Positions 1 through 10,500 of a DNA stretch of 64,000 nt are shown here, piece by piece. Where the stretch lies: positions 62,001-126,000 of the forward strand of contig JAOANU010000029.1 in NCBI GenBank assembly GCA_034387635.1. Direction: 5' to 3'. A program made the translations under genes and the position numbers. Numbering within the stretch: the stretch's first letter is position 1; every line of letters starts with the position of its first letter. The DNA is from Rhodosporidiobolus odoratus. Its lineage: Eukaryota > Basidiomycota > Microbotryomycetes > Sporidiobolales > Sporidiobolaceae. The notes below the pieces were generated by a model. The model did no database searches and had not been told where the DNA came from. It saw nothing but the letters and a program-made list of their open reading frames with translations.

Positions 1-2574
1 GAGGTGCTCCTGCCAGCGGAACAAGCGATGGGCGGCTTCGAGTTTCTGCAGCTCAAGAGGTGTAACGGTACCGTGCTCAGCTTTCTGCTCCATGAGCGCA
101 GATTAATCAAGCCTGCCAGAGCTGAGTTTGACAAGACCAACGCAGAACCAAGAGGGAGGAGAATCAGTCGTATGCTTCTGGACACCCGTGCAAAGACAAG
201 GCACAAACTTGCCGAGAACGTCTTGTAGGAGCTTGGCAATCCTGTCAAGGCTGAACAGGCGGCTGAACGCATTTTTGAGACAACAGTGGAGGATGGCAAG
301 CTTGACTGGAGAAGCATGAAGCGGAAGAGGAACGCCTGTTGGCGGAGTATACTTCTTGCGGAGGGTAGAAGAAGGGAGGCTGGGCAGAGAGAGGAAGTGT
401 AGGAGGGCAGCACGTTTGTTGACTGTTGTCGAGTCTTTGGACAGAGCGGTGACGCGGGAACACATTGTGAGTAGGCGGTCAGCGCCCCCTTTGGCTTCAC
501 AAGAGAGAAGTTGAAGACTGTTGGTGATGCAGTTGCAAGGAGCAAAGATGAGAAGGGCTGTCTGTATTTGTATAAGCATATGGTCAGCTACCAGTGAATG
601 GTGAATTGACTGTGAGGAAATGGGAATGCAGGTACGAGAATATTTGGCACCTTTCCAGGTGCAAGACAACCGCTCTCGCACCTTGCCTCATCCAGAGCTA
701 AGTCCCTTTTTCTCTTCCCTCGTCTCTTTCCTTCCTTCCGTCTTACCGTCTTCCCAGGTGTAGGCTCATAATTCCAACCTCTACGGACAAGACCGGTCGA
801 CCAGGGAGCAGCGGCGAGACGTCATTAATAGAGGTTCTGTACATTGAAGACATTGTCAGTTATGTAGCAGCAAAGGCAGCTTCGAGCAATGCAAGGATAG
901 AAACCGGACTCAGCTAGTTTGACCCTCTGAAGCTTGTTCAGCTGGCATAGTGCCGTCCCTGGTGGTACTTTGTCTTGCCTATTCCCTCCAAGCTACCAAT
1001 TGTGTCTCCACAGGTAGATTTCTTTTCAGGCTCTGTTCTTGTAGATGCCGCCATCAAGATTCTTTGGCTTCCGGGGCATGGGGCATGGCAAGGGAAGCAG
1101 AGAGCTGATGCCCTCAACCCATCACATGCCAAGGCCGGGTGTCCAATCCACCCTGCGAGCACGCGAAATTTATGCACCTTGCGCAGCTTTGCTGAAAAGC
1201 AGTTACCGGATCATTTCACTGTTGTTACCTTACACTCATATACACCTTCCTATAGAGGTCATGTGATTTTCCACCCTGCAGACAACGTCGTGCCCACGCT
1301 GCAACAGTGACAGTGTCCACAGCTGCGGCAGCGCCCGAACTGTACAATAGCTAAACCTGATTCCGGGCATTTCCGCCCTGACCATTCTGGAAAAGATGCA
1401 TTTACACAAACTTGTATATAGTAAAGGACAAACATTGCAGATGCAGCCACCAGACTAAATACAGCTGCAGGACTGTTTCCAGTCCTCATGCCAGGATCTG
1501 TATCTGGCAGCTTTCTGATTGAGACAGACAAGCACTTGAGAAGTATGGTTGGGCATTTTGTTGACCTGGCTTGAAGCAGACAGTGGCCATTGTTGAAGAA
1601 AATGCTTACTGGACTGTGAAAGTCAAGAATGTCGCTGAGTGAACCAATATTGACTGTAGGAGAGGTCAGGGTCTCAGCAGGTCAGAGGGATGATCCGAGT
1701 GGGCAATAATAGGAGAGTGCAATCGACAAGCGTAACAGTGAATTAACCCTTGTCATGGGTGCTGAAGAAAAGGAAGAAGAAGGAGAATCTACGTGAGTTG
1801 TGTCCAGTTGATCTATAACTCCACACTAGCCTTGCTCCACGATCAACTTGCCTAGGATGAGGTGGCGAGGCTGTGGAGCCAACACTGGCAGAAGATAGAA
1901 GAGAGCCGGAGACAATCAAGGCGAAGGATCTGACATACAGTAGGATATAACAGCCAATGGTGATCCTAGCAAGTGTGCAAGCTAGCCCCCAACATGACCA
2001 GGTCAAGGTAGTGTTTGCACTGAATTTCGCGCATGTTCCATTTAGAACAGGGAAGCAGGCTGTTTCAGGCGGTGAGCACCAACCCAGTTGATCTGCAGAC
2101 CCTACTGCCGAATGGACTGTCAGCTCAGCTAGCTGTAGCACTCAAGGCCCCCTGCATGACCTGCAGAAAGATCAAGTGAGAGGGAAAGCTTGACAGTTGT
2201 AACCAATGCTGCATCTATCCAACCTCACATTCCATTCTTACCAGCCTATTCAAGCTTGGTACATTGACCATATAAGCTCAAAGCCTCTTGCGCAGGAACG
2301 AAAGCAATGGTGTTCAGGGAAGTGGAGGACAAGAAGCGAAAAGAGTCACTTGAGAAGGTCAAAAGAGAAAGTCAATAAGGCCATATGTGAGTCTGCATTA
2401 CAACACCAGGCCGGTCACGGGCATGCCAGATGGTGTGTCTGCAACCACAGAAGTGCCGCATGGTCCGTGTCCGGCGAGAAAAAGGAACTTTTGAGGCAAG
2501 ACATGCAGAGCAAGTCTGGAGAACCTCCGCACTTGCCACACGGGTGGTCCCGCTACTGACCGGCAGCAAAAGAA
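1..2574. other. Gene-poor block, no supported gene
   Basis: Open frames on both strands are short, lack a consistent donor/branch/acceptor pattern and match no family I recognise. GC content looks lower than in the genic part of the window. The only structure seen is a tRNA-Thr-like 3' half near 1126-1158 and the start of the repeat/tRNA-like block at about 2.6 kb. Read as intergenic DNA with relics of repeats. Confidence 0.5.
1126..1158 (+). pseudogene. tRNA-Thr-like 3' half (relic)
   Basis: The stretch reads as the 3' arm of an anticodon stem (TGCCA), a 5 nt variable loop (AGGCC) and a perfect 5 bp T-stem GGGTG/CACCC around a loop TCCAATC. It matches the 3' half of the tRNA-Thr-like sequence at 3545-3652 on the other strand. 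No matching D-arm or acceptor stem is visible upstream, so this is a broken copy. Confidence 0.4.
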
Positions 2575-2694
2575 CGAGCCGGGTGGGGGTCAGACCCACG
2601 ATCTTTGGTTGTGCCCGAGAAGCTATTTGAAGGCTGTGAAGAAACACAACCTCTGTGTCGAAAACCAACGTGTTCACCACTTTGCACCCGGCCC
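2575..2694 (-). tRNA. Intron-containing tRNA-Arg-like sequence (anticodon TCG), possibly a tRNA-derived repeat
   Basis: On the minus strand a 7 bp acceptor stem GGGCCGG/CCGGCTC (one G-U) closes the unit, with discriminator G. The anticodon stem TTGGT/ACCAA surrounds a loop whose positions 34-36 read TCG, followed by an intron of about 45 nt at the usual 37/38 site. Variable loop AGATC and T-stem GTGGG/CCCAC are typical of eukaryotic tRNA-Arg. Oddities: the D-arm is weak, and the T-loop is TCTGACC instead of TTCRANN, which would weaken the B box. It sits at one end of a repeat whose second copy (4332-4785) carries a decayed version. It may be a functional gene, a pseudogene or the head of a tRNA-derived SINE; a covariance-model scan would decide. 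Confidence 0.5.
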
Positions 2695-3045
2695 GTTGTG
2701 ATAGTTGTGCCCAGTGTGACATATGTATCCTGGTCAGGTAGGCTGTGTGACTTGCTGCCTGTCATCTCCCCAGGGTGCCTGTATCGTCTACCGAGGTATC
2801 ACCCAATGTTGTTGTTGTCATGCTCATTTGCTCTCCAATAATGAGCATCTGCTTGACCTATATCAGCTCCATGAATAGTGGCCTCCAGGGCCGGTTGATC
2901 ACTGGGCAGTGTGTGCACATTGAACTGCAAAATTCCATGGCGGCACTTATGACAGCCCAGAGATGTTGATGGTTGCACCACAGCCCTAGCTCTAGCAGCT
3001 GACCTGTGAGCTCAGCGCAAGTAAGCTGATAGGAAGCATCGAAGC
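2602..3045. repeat. Copy 1 of a ~450 bp duplicated block with tRNA-like end
   Basis: Positions about 2602-3045 align with 4332-4785. About 130 bp around 2669-2800 are nearly identical (both contain CCAACGTGTTCACCACTTTG and the run into ATCTCCCCAGGGTGCCTGT); similarity then decays but can be followed to GATAGG(A/C)AGCAT. The tRNA-Arg-like unit lies at the low-coordinate end. On the tRNA strand the conserved part is upstream of the tRNA 5' end, which differs from the usual SINE order of tRNA head first and tail after. Confidence 0.7.
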
Positions 3046-3544
3046 CTTGCCGTGCCTGGTCATGCAGCACATTTGCAGGAGCGATAAGCCCGTAAGTGTG
3101 GCCGCAAGACAATGTGTCAAGCTCTATCTTGCTGCTGCCAGAATCATTACGGGACATTTCCCCAGCTTGAAGAGCTGGTGATGGGCTTGTTGCTTGGCAG
3201 CATGTAGAGAGCAACAAGCCTGTGAAATGTGACCATGTGACCTTCTTAACCGGGATTTGCTCCCACTTTCATGCACCTGTCACAGAGGCAAGGAGACTGC
3301 TGCAGTATGACAAACGCAGATCAGACCAGACAGAAGGCAGGGACATGCTGCTGTTTGAGAGCCTTCAAGAACTGTAGAACGCAGACAGATGGGTGATAAG
3401 AAAAATTGCTCACTATGCTTCAGTCCTTCACAATGCTAATGTTGGTTGCAGGATATGACCCGCCCTGTATAGGGCTATTATCAGTGCGCAGCAGTATATA
3501 CACAGAGATTGTTTCAAAGGTTTTGCAGGCCTGCGCTTGGCTAC
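3046..3544. other. Intergenic, nothing recognised
   Basis: Between repeat copy 1 and the tRNA-Thr-like sequence no coding pattern or further repeat was recognised. Confidence 0.4.
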
Positions 3545-3652
3545 TGCCCAGGGTGGATTGAACACCCGGCCTCGGCATTTCTAACAACTCACCACTCGAA
3601 GATGTGCAGGTGTTGATACGAGTGCCGCGCTCTGCCACTGAGCTATAAGGGC
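3545..3652 (-). tRNA. Intron-containing tRNA-Thr-like sequence (anticodon CGT), acceptor stem shortened
   Basis: On the minus strand the unit starts GCCCTTA, then TA, a canonical D-arm (GCTC-AGTGGCA-GAGC with both box A Gs), anticodon stem CGGCA/TGCCG with loop CTCGTA and an intron of about 35 nt after position 37, variable loop AGGCC, and T-stem GGGTG/CACCC with loop TTCAATC. The anticodon CGT reads ACG (Thr). The 3' acceptor strand is TGGGC rather than the TAAGGGC needed, so two bases seem to be missing. Internal promoter boxes look intact. It could be a decayed gene or an unusual functional one. Confidence 0.55.
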
Positions 3653-4331
3653 TAGCTGTGCCACCAAGACCTGGGCATAGTCTATATGAATACCCAGAAA
3701 GTAGTGCAGTATAAAGTGCAGTAGATTGGCTAGTACATACCGACACTCTGTATATCTGCTCGACTATTGACGTGGGTCAGTCACCTGAAGCTCTCAGGTG
3801 GTATGTCTCCTCTTGTACAGGACGCTTGAGCTCCTGGCGCTGCTGTAAAATTGCTACAATGAGCCCTTATGAAACCTGCTTTCAGCTGTTCCTTGCCAAG
3901 ATGCATGTACCGTCTGTAAGGCTTTTCTGGCTGGACCACTCAGTGCTCTGTGGTGCTCAGGGGGGACTGGAGACAGGCAGATGACAGGACGGGACAAACA
4001 GACAGTATAGGGAACCCTGACTGAGAAGGTTAACCTGGCTTGCACCACACAGCTGCAGGTGGTTTTTGCAAGAGGACAAGCCTTGGGTGCTGCAAAGGTG
4101 CACTGTACTATGTAGATGCCAGGTATGACAAGCTTTGAGAGTTTCAGAATCAGGGAAATTGGCATGCAGAGATGGCTTGAAAAACACATTCTGTCACATA
4201 CATACCTGCTAAGTCTCCTAGCATGACTCTGTTGGTGAAGCTGATCTACCTGTATCTAGGCAGGAGATGTGAGCCAAACCTATGCTAGCAATCGTGTATG
4301 AGAAGGTCTCCACTGCCTTTGGTCAAGGTCA
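3653..4331. other. Intergenic, nothing recognised
   Basis: Short frames only, without intron signals or family motifs. It separates the tRNA-Thr-like unit from repeat copy 2. Confidence 0.4.
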
Positions 4332-4785
4332 TAATCTTTGGTTGTGCTTGAGAAGCTGATTCGAAGGCTGTGAATGAACACAACCTCTTCTCTAAAGACC
4401 AACGTGTTCACCACTTTGCACCCGGCCCGTTGTGATAGTTGTGCCCAGTGTGACATATGTATCCTGGTCAGGTAGGCTGTGTGACTTGCTGCCTGTCATC
4501 TCCCCAGGGTGCCTGTTTCGTCTACCGAGGGTGTCACCCAATGTTGTAGTTGTCATACTCATTTACTCTTTGACAAGGAGCATCTGCCTAACTTATAACA
4601 GCTCACAGGGTCGCCTACAAGGCCGCATGATTCCTGGGCAGTATGTACACGTTGAAATGCAAAAGCACTTGGCAAGACATGCGGCAGCCCACAGACACCA
4701 TGTTATTGCACTGCACTGCACGCCTAGCTTCCCCACCTTATCTCTTGAAATTGCGCACGTGGGTTGATAGGCAGCATTGACCCAG
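4332..4785. repeat. Copy 2 of the ~450 bp duplicated block, with a decayed tRNA
   Basis: Same order of blocks as 2602-3045. The tRNA-like part (minus strand, 5' end at 4430) keeps the 5' half and the anticodon stem TTGGT/ACCAA. Its T-arm has lost stem pairing and the 3' acceptor strand is gone, so it is a pseudogene. Its anticodon loop has changed so that positions 34-36 would read TTA. The flanking half shows substitutions and small indels against copy 1. Confidence 0.7.
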
Positions 4786-5034
4786 CAGAGGGCAACAAAC
4801 ACCACGCTGAAAACCAGTTTGAAAAGGTCCCTCTGGCTTTCCGCTCTGTTCATGTTGCCCACGCTACATCTCTTGCCATGTGGTCAATGACAGGCTTACA
4901 GAGACCTGCACACTTACGGCTATAGAGACTGCAGACTTGCCTCCGAACTTACGTAGCTGGTTGGCCTCGAGAATTTTCCCCCCTCATCCTCCTGCCCTTT
5001 TTAGCAGCCAAGACTGACAGCATGAGCAAATATA
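4786..5034. other. Intergenic, nothing recognised
   Basis: A short non-coding stretch between the repeat block and the hypothetical gene that follows. It includes a small C/T-rich run near 4975. Confidence 0.4.
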
Positions 5035-5546
5035 TCAACCACTGAAATTGCAAAACAAAGCTGACAATCCTGTGCATCCCTCATGCGCTTCAAACAACAA
5101 CCCCCCCAAGCCCCCCCTCACTTGCACTCCACCCAGAATACGCAGGCGGCGATCCCGGCCCCTCACAGCATACAAAGGGGGGTTCTCAACCTTTGACAAC
5201 AACGAACGAATACTCTTGACCTCCTCAAAGCGTTTCCTGGCTTCGTCTGCCTCGGGCAAATGAGGGTAGGGCAGGAGGAATTGGTTGATGGTAGAGGTGG
5301 TGAATGTGAGGAGGGAGAAGAGACGGGAGTAGAAGGAGGTGGAGGTGGGGTAGATGAAGACTCTGGTTGGGTTCGGGCTGGGAGGTGACGGAAGGCGGAA
5401 CGGCCTGACTGGAGTCTGAGGTGGATGGAAGGAAAGAAGAAGAGTGAAGACAGGATTGGTGTCACGGTCCTGTGAGAGATGCTGAATAGTTAAGTCGTCA
5501 ATCCGAGTGTCGATGTAGCGAACTCGAGTTTTCCTTGATTCCTGGG
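5035..5546 (-). CDS. Hypothetical protein, 3' exon only
   Basis: An open frame of about 170 codons runs from a plausible acceptor (TTGCTAG ending at 5547) to a stop at 5035. The product is rich in Pro/Ser/Thr in its first half and has a charged helix-like stretch (EADEARKRFEEVKSIRSLL) in the second. No family is recognised. The 5' exon is not resolved: the same frame meets a TAG just upstream, and the region up to 5707 offers a start codon but no clean donor in the right phase. It lies 3' of ESF2 on the same strand with little room for a separate promoter, so it may be a misread of a downstream untranslated region. Confidence 0.3.
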
Positions 5547-5724
5547 GCTAGCAAGGGTCCCCTCCGAGACGCTGCGAAGTCGAGACGAGCAAGAATGCGA
5601 GCCCGCGATCCCTCGTTTTTGTTTTCTCCTGCCACTGCGACAGTAGGTAAATCGGTTTCTCCCGCTTGAACATAATCCTGGTCTAGTGGGTTGTGACCTG
5701 TGGACATGCACTCGACTGGAACGA

Positions 5725-7210
5725 CTAGAACAACCTCCCCAAAACGTTATCCAACGTCTTGCCCGCATCCTCCCCCCTCTTCAATTTCTTACTAGTATCC
5801 ACCACCTCCCTCTGCCTAAACCTCTTCTTCGCCTCCCCATGACCCTGACCCTCCCTCTCTCCCTCTCCCTCTGCCGAACGCTTCTTGGGAAGCTTCCCTC
5901 GAGCTGCAGATTTTTCTTCAATTTTGGAATGGGTTCGGGCGCGTTCGACGGCGGAGAGGTAGGATTCTTGTTCAGATTTTGAGTGGGTTAGGTGGAAGCG
6001 GAGGAGGGAGGTTGTGGTGGCTCGCTCGAGGGCTGAGGGGAAAGTACAACACAGCGTCAGTCAGTTCAACTCGATGGTGATGGACAAGGCAGGAAGTGAG
6101 AGGAAAGAAGGCAAGGCTGGGTAATTGACTGAGAGTTTGACAGGGACGCACCAACTTGTTCACTAAGCTGATCCCATCTGAACCTGGGCAAGTACTTCAT
6201 AGTCCAAACATCATCGTGCCACCTATCGCTCTTCTTGCCGCCTAAGAATCGAGAAATCCACCCTAAACAAAGTCAGCTACTCCTCTTTCTGTCCGGGGAA
6301 GAAGGCGACAAGAGACGCACCAATTGTCTGAGCGTTCAACATCTCGGCCACGGAGCGAGCGACGCGCTTGTCGAGGTATTCCACCCAACCTTCCTTGAAA
6401 TTGTGCGATTGGTGGCGTTCTTTCTGTTTACGTTGCTTGGCGATCGACACCTCTGCAGACATTGACCGTTCATCAGCCGCCGCAAGGAAAGTAAGTACTG
6501 AGGGAAGGTGGGTATGCCGGACCTTTTCCCTTGTCCGCCCTAGCCAAGTAAATCCTCCCGACCTCTCCAAACTGACTCAACAAGTGCTTGACCTTGCCTG
6601 GACCCATGCCTGGAGGAATTCGACTGAGGTAGATCAGACCGGGAGTTTTGCCATTTTTACCGGCGGTGGCAGAGCGAGGAAGGAGGTGGGCGGGGAGGGA
6701 AGTGCGAGCGAGGAGTTCCTTCTCGGTCAGCTCGGCTTCGTCGGCGCCATCGTCGTCGGCGGGAGGGAAGGTGAATCGTGAGTCGGGCTGGAAAGGGTCG
6801 TTTTCTCCGACGGCGTCTCGAAGGGGTTCATCGCCGTCGAATGCAGGTTCATCGCCCTGTTCCCCGCTCTCTTGCCCTGCCAAGTCTTCGCCGTCTTGCA
6901 CACTTGCGTCTAACCCGTCCGCCTCAGCGTCAGCCAAGAAGCTGGCGAACCGATCATCCTTATTCCCCTCGTCCAGCTCCTTCTCCGTTTCTACCTGATC
7001 GACGACTTGTGGCTCGAGACGGGCAGGCAAGCTCTTCCTACCTTTCTTGTTCGCCTTGTTGCGTTTGTTTGTAGTGGATGCGGGGCTGTCTAGGGTGGTT
7101 TGAGAGGTAGAGGCGAGGGGAGAGGCAGTTGAAGGAGTCGAGAGGGAAGAGGGAAGCGAAGCACGGCGGTTCCCCTTGGTGGTTGCAGACTTGCGGGGAG
7201 TGGGCGCCAT
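5725..7210 (-). CDS. ESF2: Pre-rRNA-processing protein ESF2 (ABT1 family)
   Basis: Four exons (7210-6523, 6452-6321, 6241-6152, 6032-5725) give 405 residues. Residues 1-190 are a low-complexity acidic/Ser-rich leader. The RRM starts near residue 191 ([12 protein letters not shown]) and continues across intron 1 into [20 protein letters not shown]. The family block [19 protein letters not shown] and the following WDQLSEQ and ERA helices are typical of ESF2/ABT1, as is the basic C-terminal tail. The family acts in the nucleolus in early 18S rRNA processing as a small-subunit processome factor that stimulates the helicase Dbp8. The intron 1 donor, GTCCGG, is weak; introns 2 and 3 use GTGCGT. Divergent from RAT1, with 370 bp between the start codons. 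Family assignment is firm; the exon 1 end is less so. Confidence 0.9.
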
Positions 7211-7580
7211 GTTCAGTGTGTATCGTGTGGACTCTAGAAGGTGGTCGCTTGTACCAGCCTGGCTTTGGGGTTGAGTGGGAATGAGGAGAGAGTGAGGACG
7301 AGCTGAAACACAACACGCGACGATGAGAGGTTGAGATCAAGCAATCCGCTCAAACAGCGGTCGATCAACTCTTTATAGTACTGTAAGCACACGGTCATAC
7401 TCTAGACCGTCCTATCTGTCCTCACAGACTACTCTGACCCGCTTCCATTCCCGTCTTCCTCGTCTCGCTTCATCAGTGGCTCCACCAGACACTTACACTC
7501 AGTCTACAACTACTCGAATAGCCTACTGGACCCGCACACAGCCATCTACTACACCCAGCCACCCTACCACACCGACCACC
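7211..7580. promoter_or_regulatory. Divergent promoter region ESF2/RAT1
   Basis: The 370 bp between two start codons on opposite strands must hold both promoters and 5' leaders. Pyrimidine-rich stretches and a TTTATAGTA box-like run near 7371 are visible; no specific factor site can be assigned. Confidence 0.5.
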
Positions 7581-10500
7581 ATGGGCGTGTAAGCTCTCCT
7601 CTCGGTCTCACACTCCCCCGCTTCATCCTGCCGCTGACCATCGCCACCCTGAATCAGTCCCGCCCTCTTCCGATGGCTCTCCCGCAAGTACCCCAAGATA
7701 GTCCTCCCCGTCGTCGAGGACCAACCCGTCACCCTGCCCGGAGGCCCAGATTCAGAGGGAGAAGTCATTGTGGGTGCCGTTTTTCTTTTCTACTAGGCGC
7801 CCTTGCTGCTACCGAGCGTCGTCGCCTGCGGTATCGATATACACCCGCCCGCGTCGTCCGCTGCGTCAAAGGTGCAGCGGATGAGCGGGCGAGCTTAGGA
7901 CTCCCCCGCCGGGAGGCGGGTGACTGGCGCCTGCGGCAGTATACCCTCTCTCGCGCCTGCGGCACCATCGGACTCTGGCGCCTGCGGCACTATCGGACTC
8001 TGGCGCCTACGGCACTATACACTCTGTGTGTCGTCCGCCACGAGTGAAGCGGGAGCGAGCGAGCCGTGGTTCCTGCTGGCGCCCGGGGCAATATCCCCTT
8101 TAGCGCCCGCTGCGATATCGAAGTCTGGCGCATCGAGACAGCCTCCCCTCGAGCGTATCGTACTGACTCATTCGACGATCCTACAGCCCGTCGATATGTC
8201 TGGTCCTAATCCGAATGGAGAAGAGTTTGACTGCTTATATTTGGACATGAATGGTATCGTGCACCCATGTACGCATCCAGAGGGCAAGGTGCGTCTGTTT
8301 GTGCTGTGTCTCCATCTTCAGGCTTACTAACTAAATTCTTCCCTTCCGTAGCCCGCCCCGAAAACCGAAGAAGATATGATGCGCGAAGTCTTCCTCTACA
8401 CCGATCGTGTCGTCTCCATGGTTCGACCCCGCAAGCTTCTCATGATGGCCATCGACGGTGTCGCCCCCCGTGCCAAGATGAACCAGCAGCGTTCGCGTCG
8501 GTTCCGTGCGGCTCAGGAAGCGAAGCAAAAGGAGGAAGATCGTCAGAATGCCATCAAGGAATGGGAGGCCATGGGTAAGGAGGTTAGCGATGAGTTTAGG
8601 AATGAGAAGGGATGGGATTCGAATGCTATCACGCCTGGCACGCCGTTTATGGATTTATTGGCCAAGAGTCTGAGGTATTGGGTTAGGAAGAAGATCAACG
8701 AGGACCCGGGATGGGCTGGAGTACGTTCTACCTCTCTGCCTCAGCTCTTCATATACATCAGCTGACGAGTCGCGTCGTTCCAGCTCGAGGTCATCATTTC
8801 CGACGCCTCAGTACCGGGAGAAGGAGAGCACAAGATCATGGACTTTATCCGTCGTCAACGAGCTCATCCTTCCCACGACCCCAACACGAAACACGTCATC
8901 TACGGTCTCGACGCCGATCTGATCATGCTTTCGCTCGCCACGCACGAGCCGCACTTCCGTGTCCTGCGTGAGGATGTGTTTGCAGACGAGAAGAAGAAGC
9001 GAGGATGTCACCGATGCGGGCAGCCGGGTCATCACTCGAGTCAGTGTACTGGTACGTCTCGATCTCTTGTACCCTTGACAAGACGAGCCGCTGACATTGC
9101 TGCAGGCGAAGTGAAGAAACCCGAAGCCGATTTGACCCCGAAAGGCGGTTCCCCGCTCAAACCCTTCATCTTCCTTGACGTCGCCATCCTGCGCGAATAC
9201 CTCGCCGTCGAACTCTCAGCTCCCGTTCATTCGTTCCCCTTCTCACTCGAACGTGCACTGGACGACTGGGTCTTCCTCATCTTCTTTGTCGGAAACGATT
9301 TCTTACCTCACCTCCCTTCTCTCGAGATTAGGGAAGGTGCGATTGATACGCTCATGACGATATGGAAGAGTAGCTTGGATAGGATGGGGGGATACTTGAC
9401 TGAGCATGGAAAGGTCAGGTTGGAGAGGGCGCAGGTTATTCTGGAACAGTTGGCGATGAGGGAGGATGAGATCTTTAGGAAGAGGCGTGAGGGTACGTTT
9501 TGCGACCGATATCCATACTCCTCCGTTCGCTAGATGCTCACTCCCCTTTTCTTACTGGGCAACCTCAACAGCTGAGGAACGTCAAGACCGCTCCGAAAAG
9601 CGTCGTCGCATCGATCGAGAACAGCAACAACAACCTCATTCGATGCGCAACTCGGCTCAAAATCACTCTCAACTCTCTTCGGGTTCCGGTCAGACTCACC
9701 GCAACGGCATCGATTATGTCGAAGTCAACGCGAACGGATCGGCCGCTACCACGGCCTCGAATGGGCCGGGTGGACTGCCGAACAAGCCAACCTGGGCGGC
9801 GGGTGAGGCGGACAAGGAGGCGGACAAGGGCAAGGAGCAGGAGCAGGAAAAGGGTAAGGGAGCGGTCGGTCTGGTCGGAAGCAACGCCAGTATCGTGGCG
9901 AATCGCAAAGCGCTCCGTATGGCCAATCTGAGCGCGGCGGACATGCTCAAGGCTGAGTTGGCGGGCGGCGAAGCTCCGGTAGTTGAAGAGGGCGAAGGTG
10001 AGAAGGATGAGCCGGCGGTGGTGGAGGAGAAAAAGGCGGAGGAAGCGGGTGAAGCTGAGGCGAAGAAGAATGCGGAGGCGGCCGCGGCGCTCAAGGCTCA
10101 GTTACTGGCGGGAGATGGTGAGGATTCGGCGGAAGAGGTTACGTCGCCGAGAGGAACCAAGCGGCCTGCGCCGCCTGAGCCGGCGGATGCGGAGATGCAG
10201 GAGGCAATTAAGGAAGAAGCGGACGATGCGCAGGAGGATGCCGAGGTCAATGCCTTCTTGCAGAACTCGTTGCTGCCGCCCAAGCCGGCCACGGTTGCTG
10301 GACTCGGGGTGGATCTGCCGCCGCCTCTGAAGATGCTTGGCAACAATGTGGTCGAGCAGGATGACACTGTCAAGTGAGCGCAATTTCGATTTCTCCGTGT
10401 CTCAGTCAGCACACTTACCTCTTTCGCACTCTCCTCGCAGGCTCTGGGAACCGGGCTACAAGGAGCGATACTACCGTCAAAAATTTGGCGTCGAGTTGAG

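Noticed and set aside
103..681. 192-codon minus-strand open frame at the window start
   Set aside because: No family motif, no intron signals and codon use unlike the clear genes.
9714..10094. Minus-strand Ala/Ser/Pro-rich frame opposite RAT1
   Set aside because: Shadow of the Glu/Lys/Ala-rich RAT1 coding exon on the other strand.
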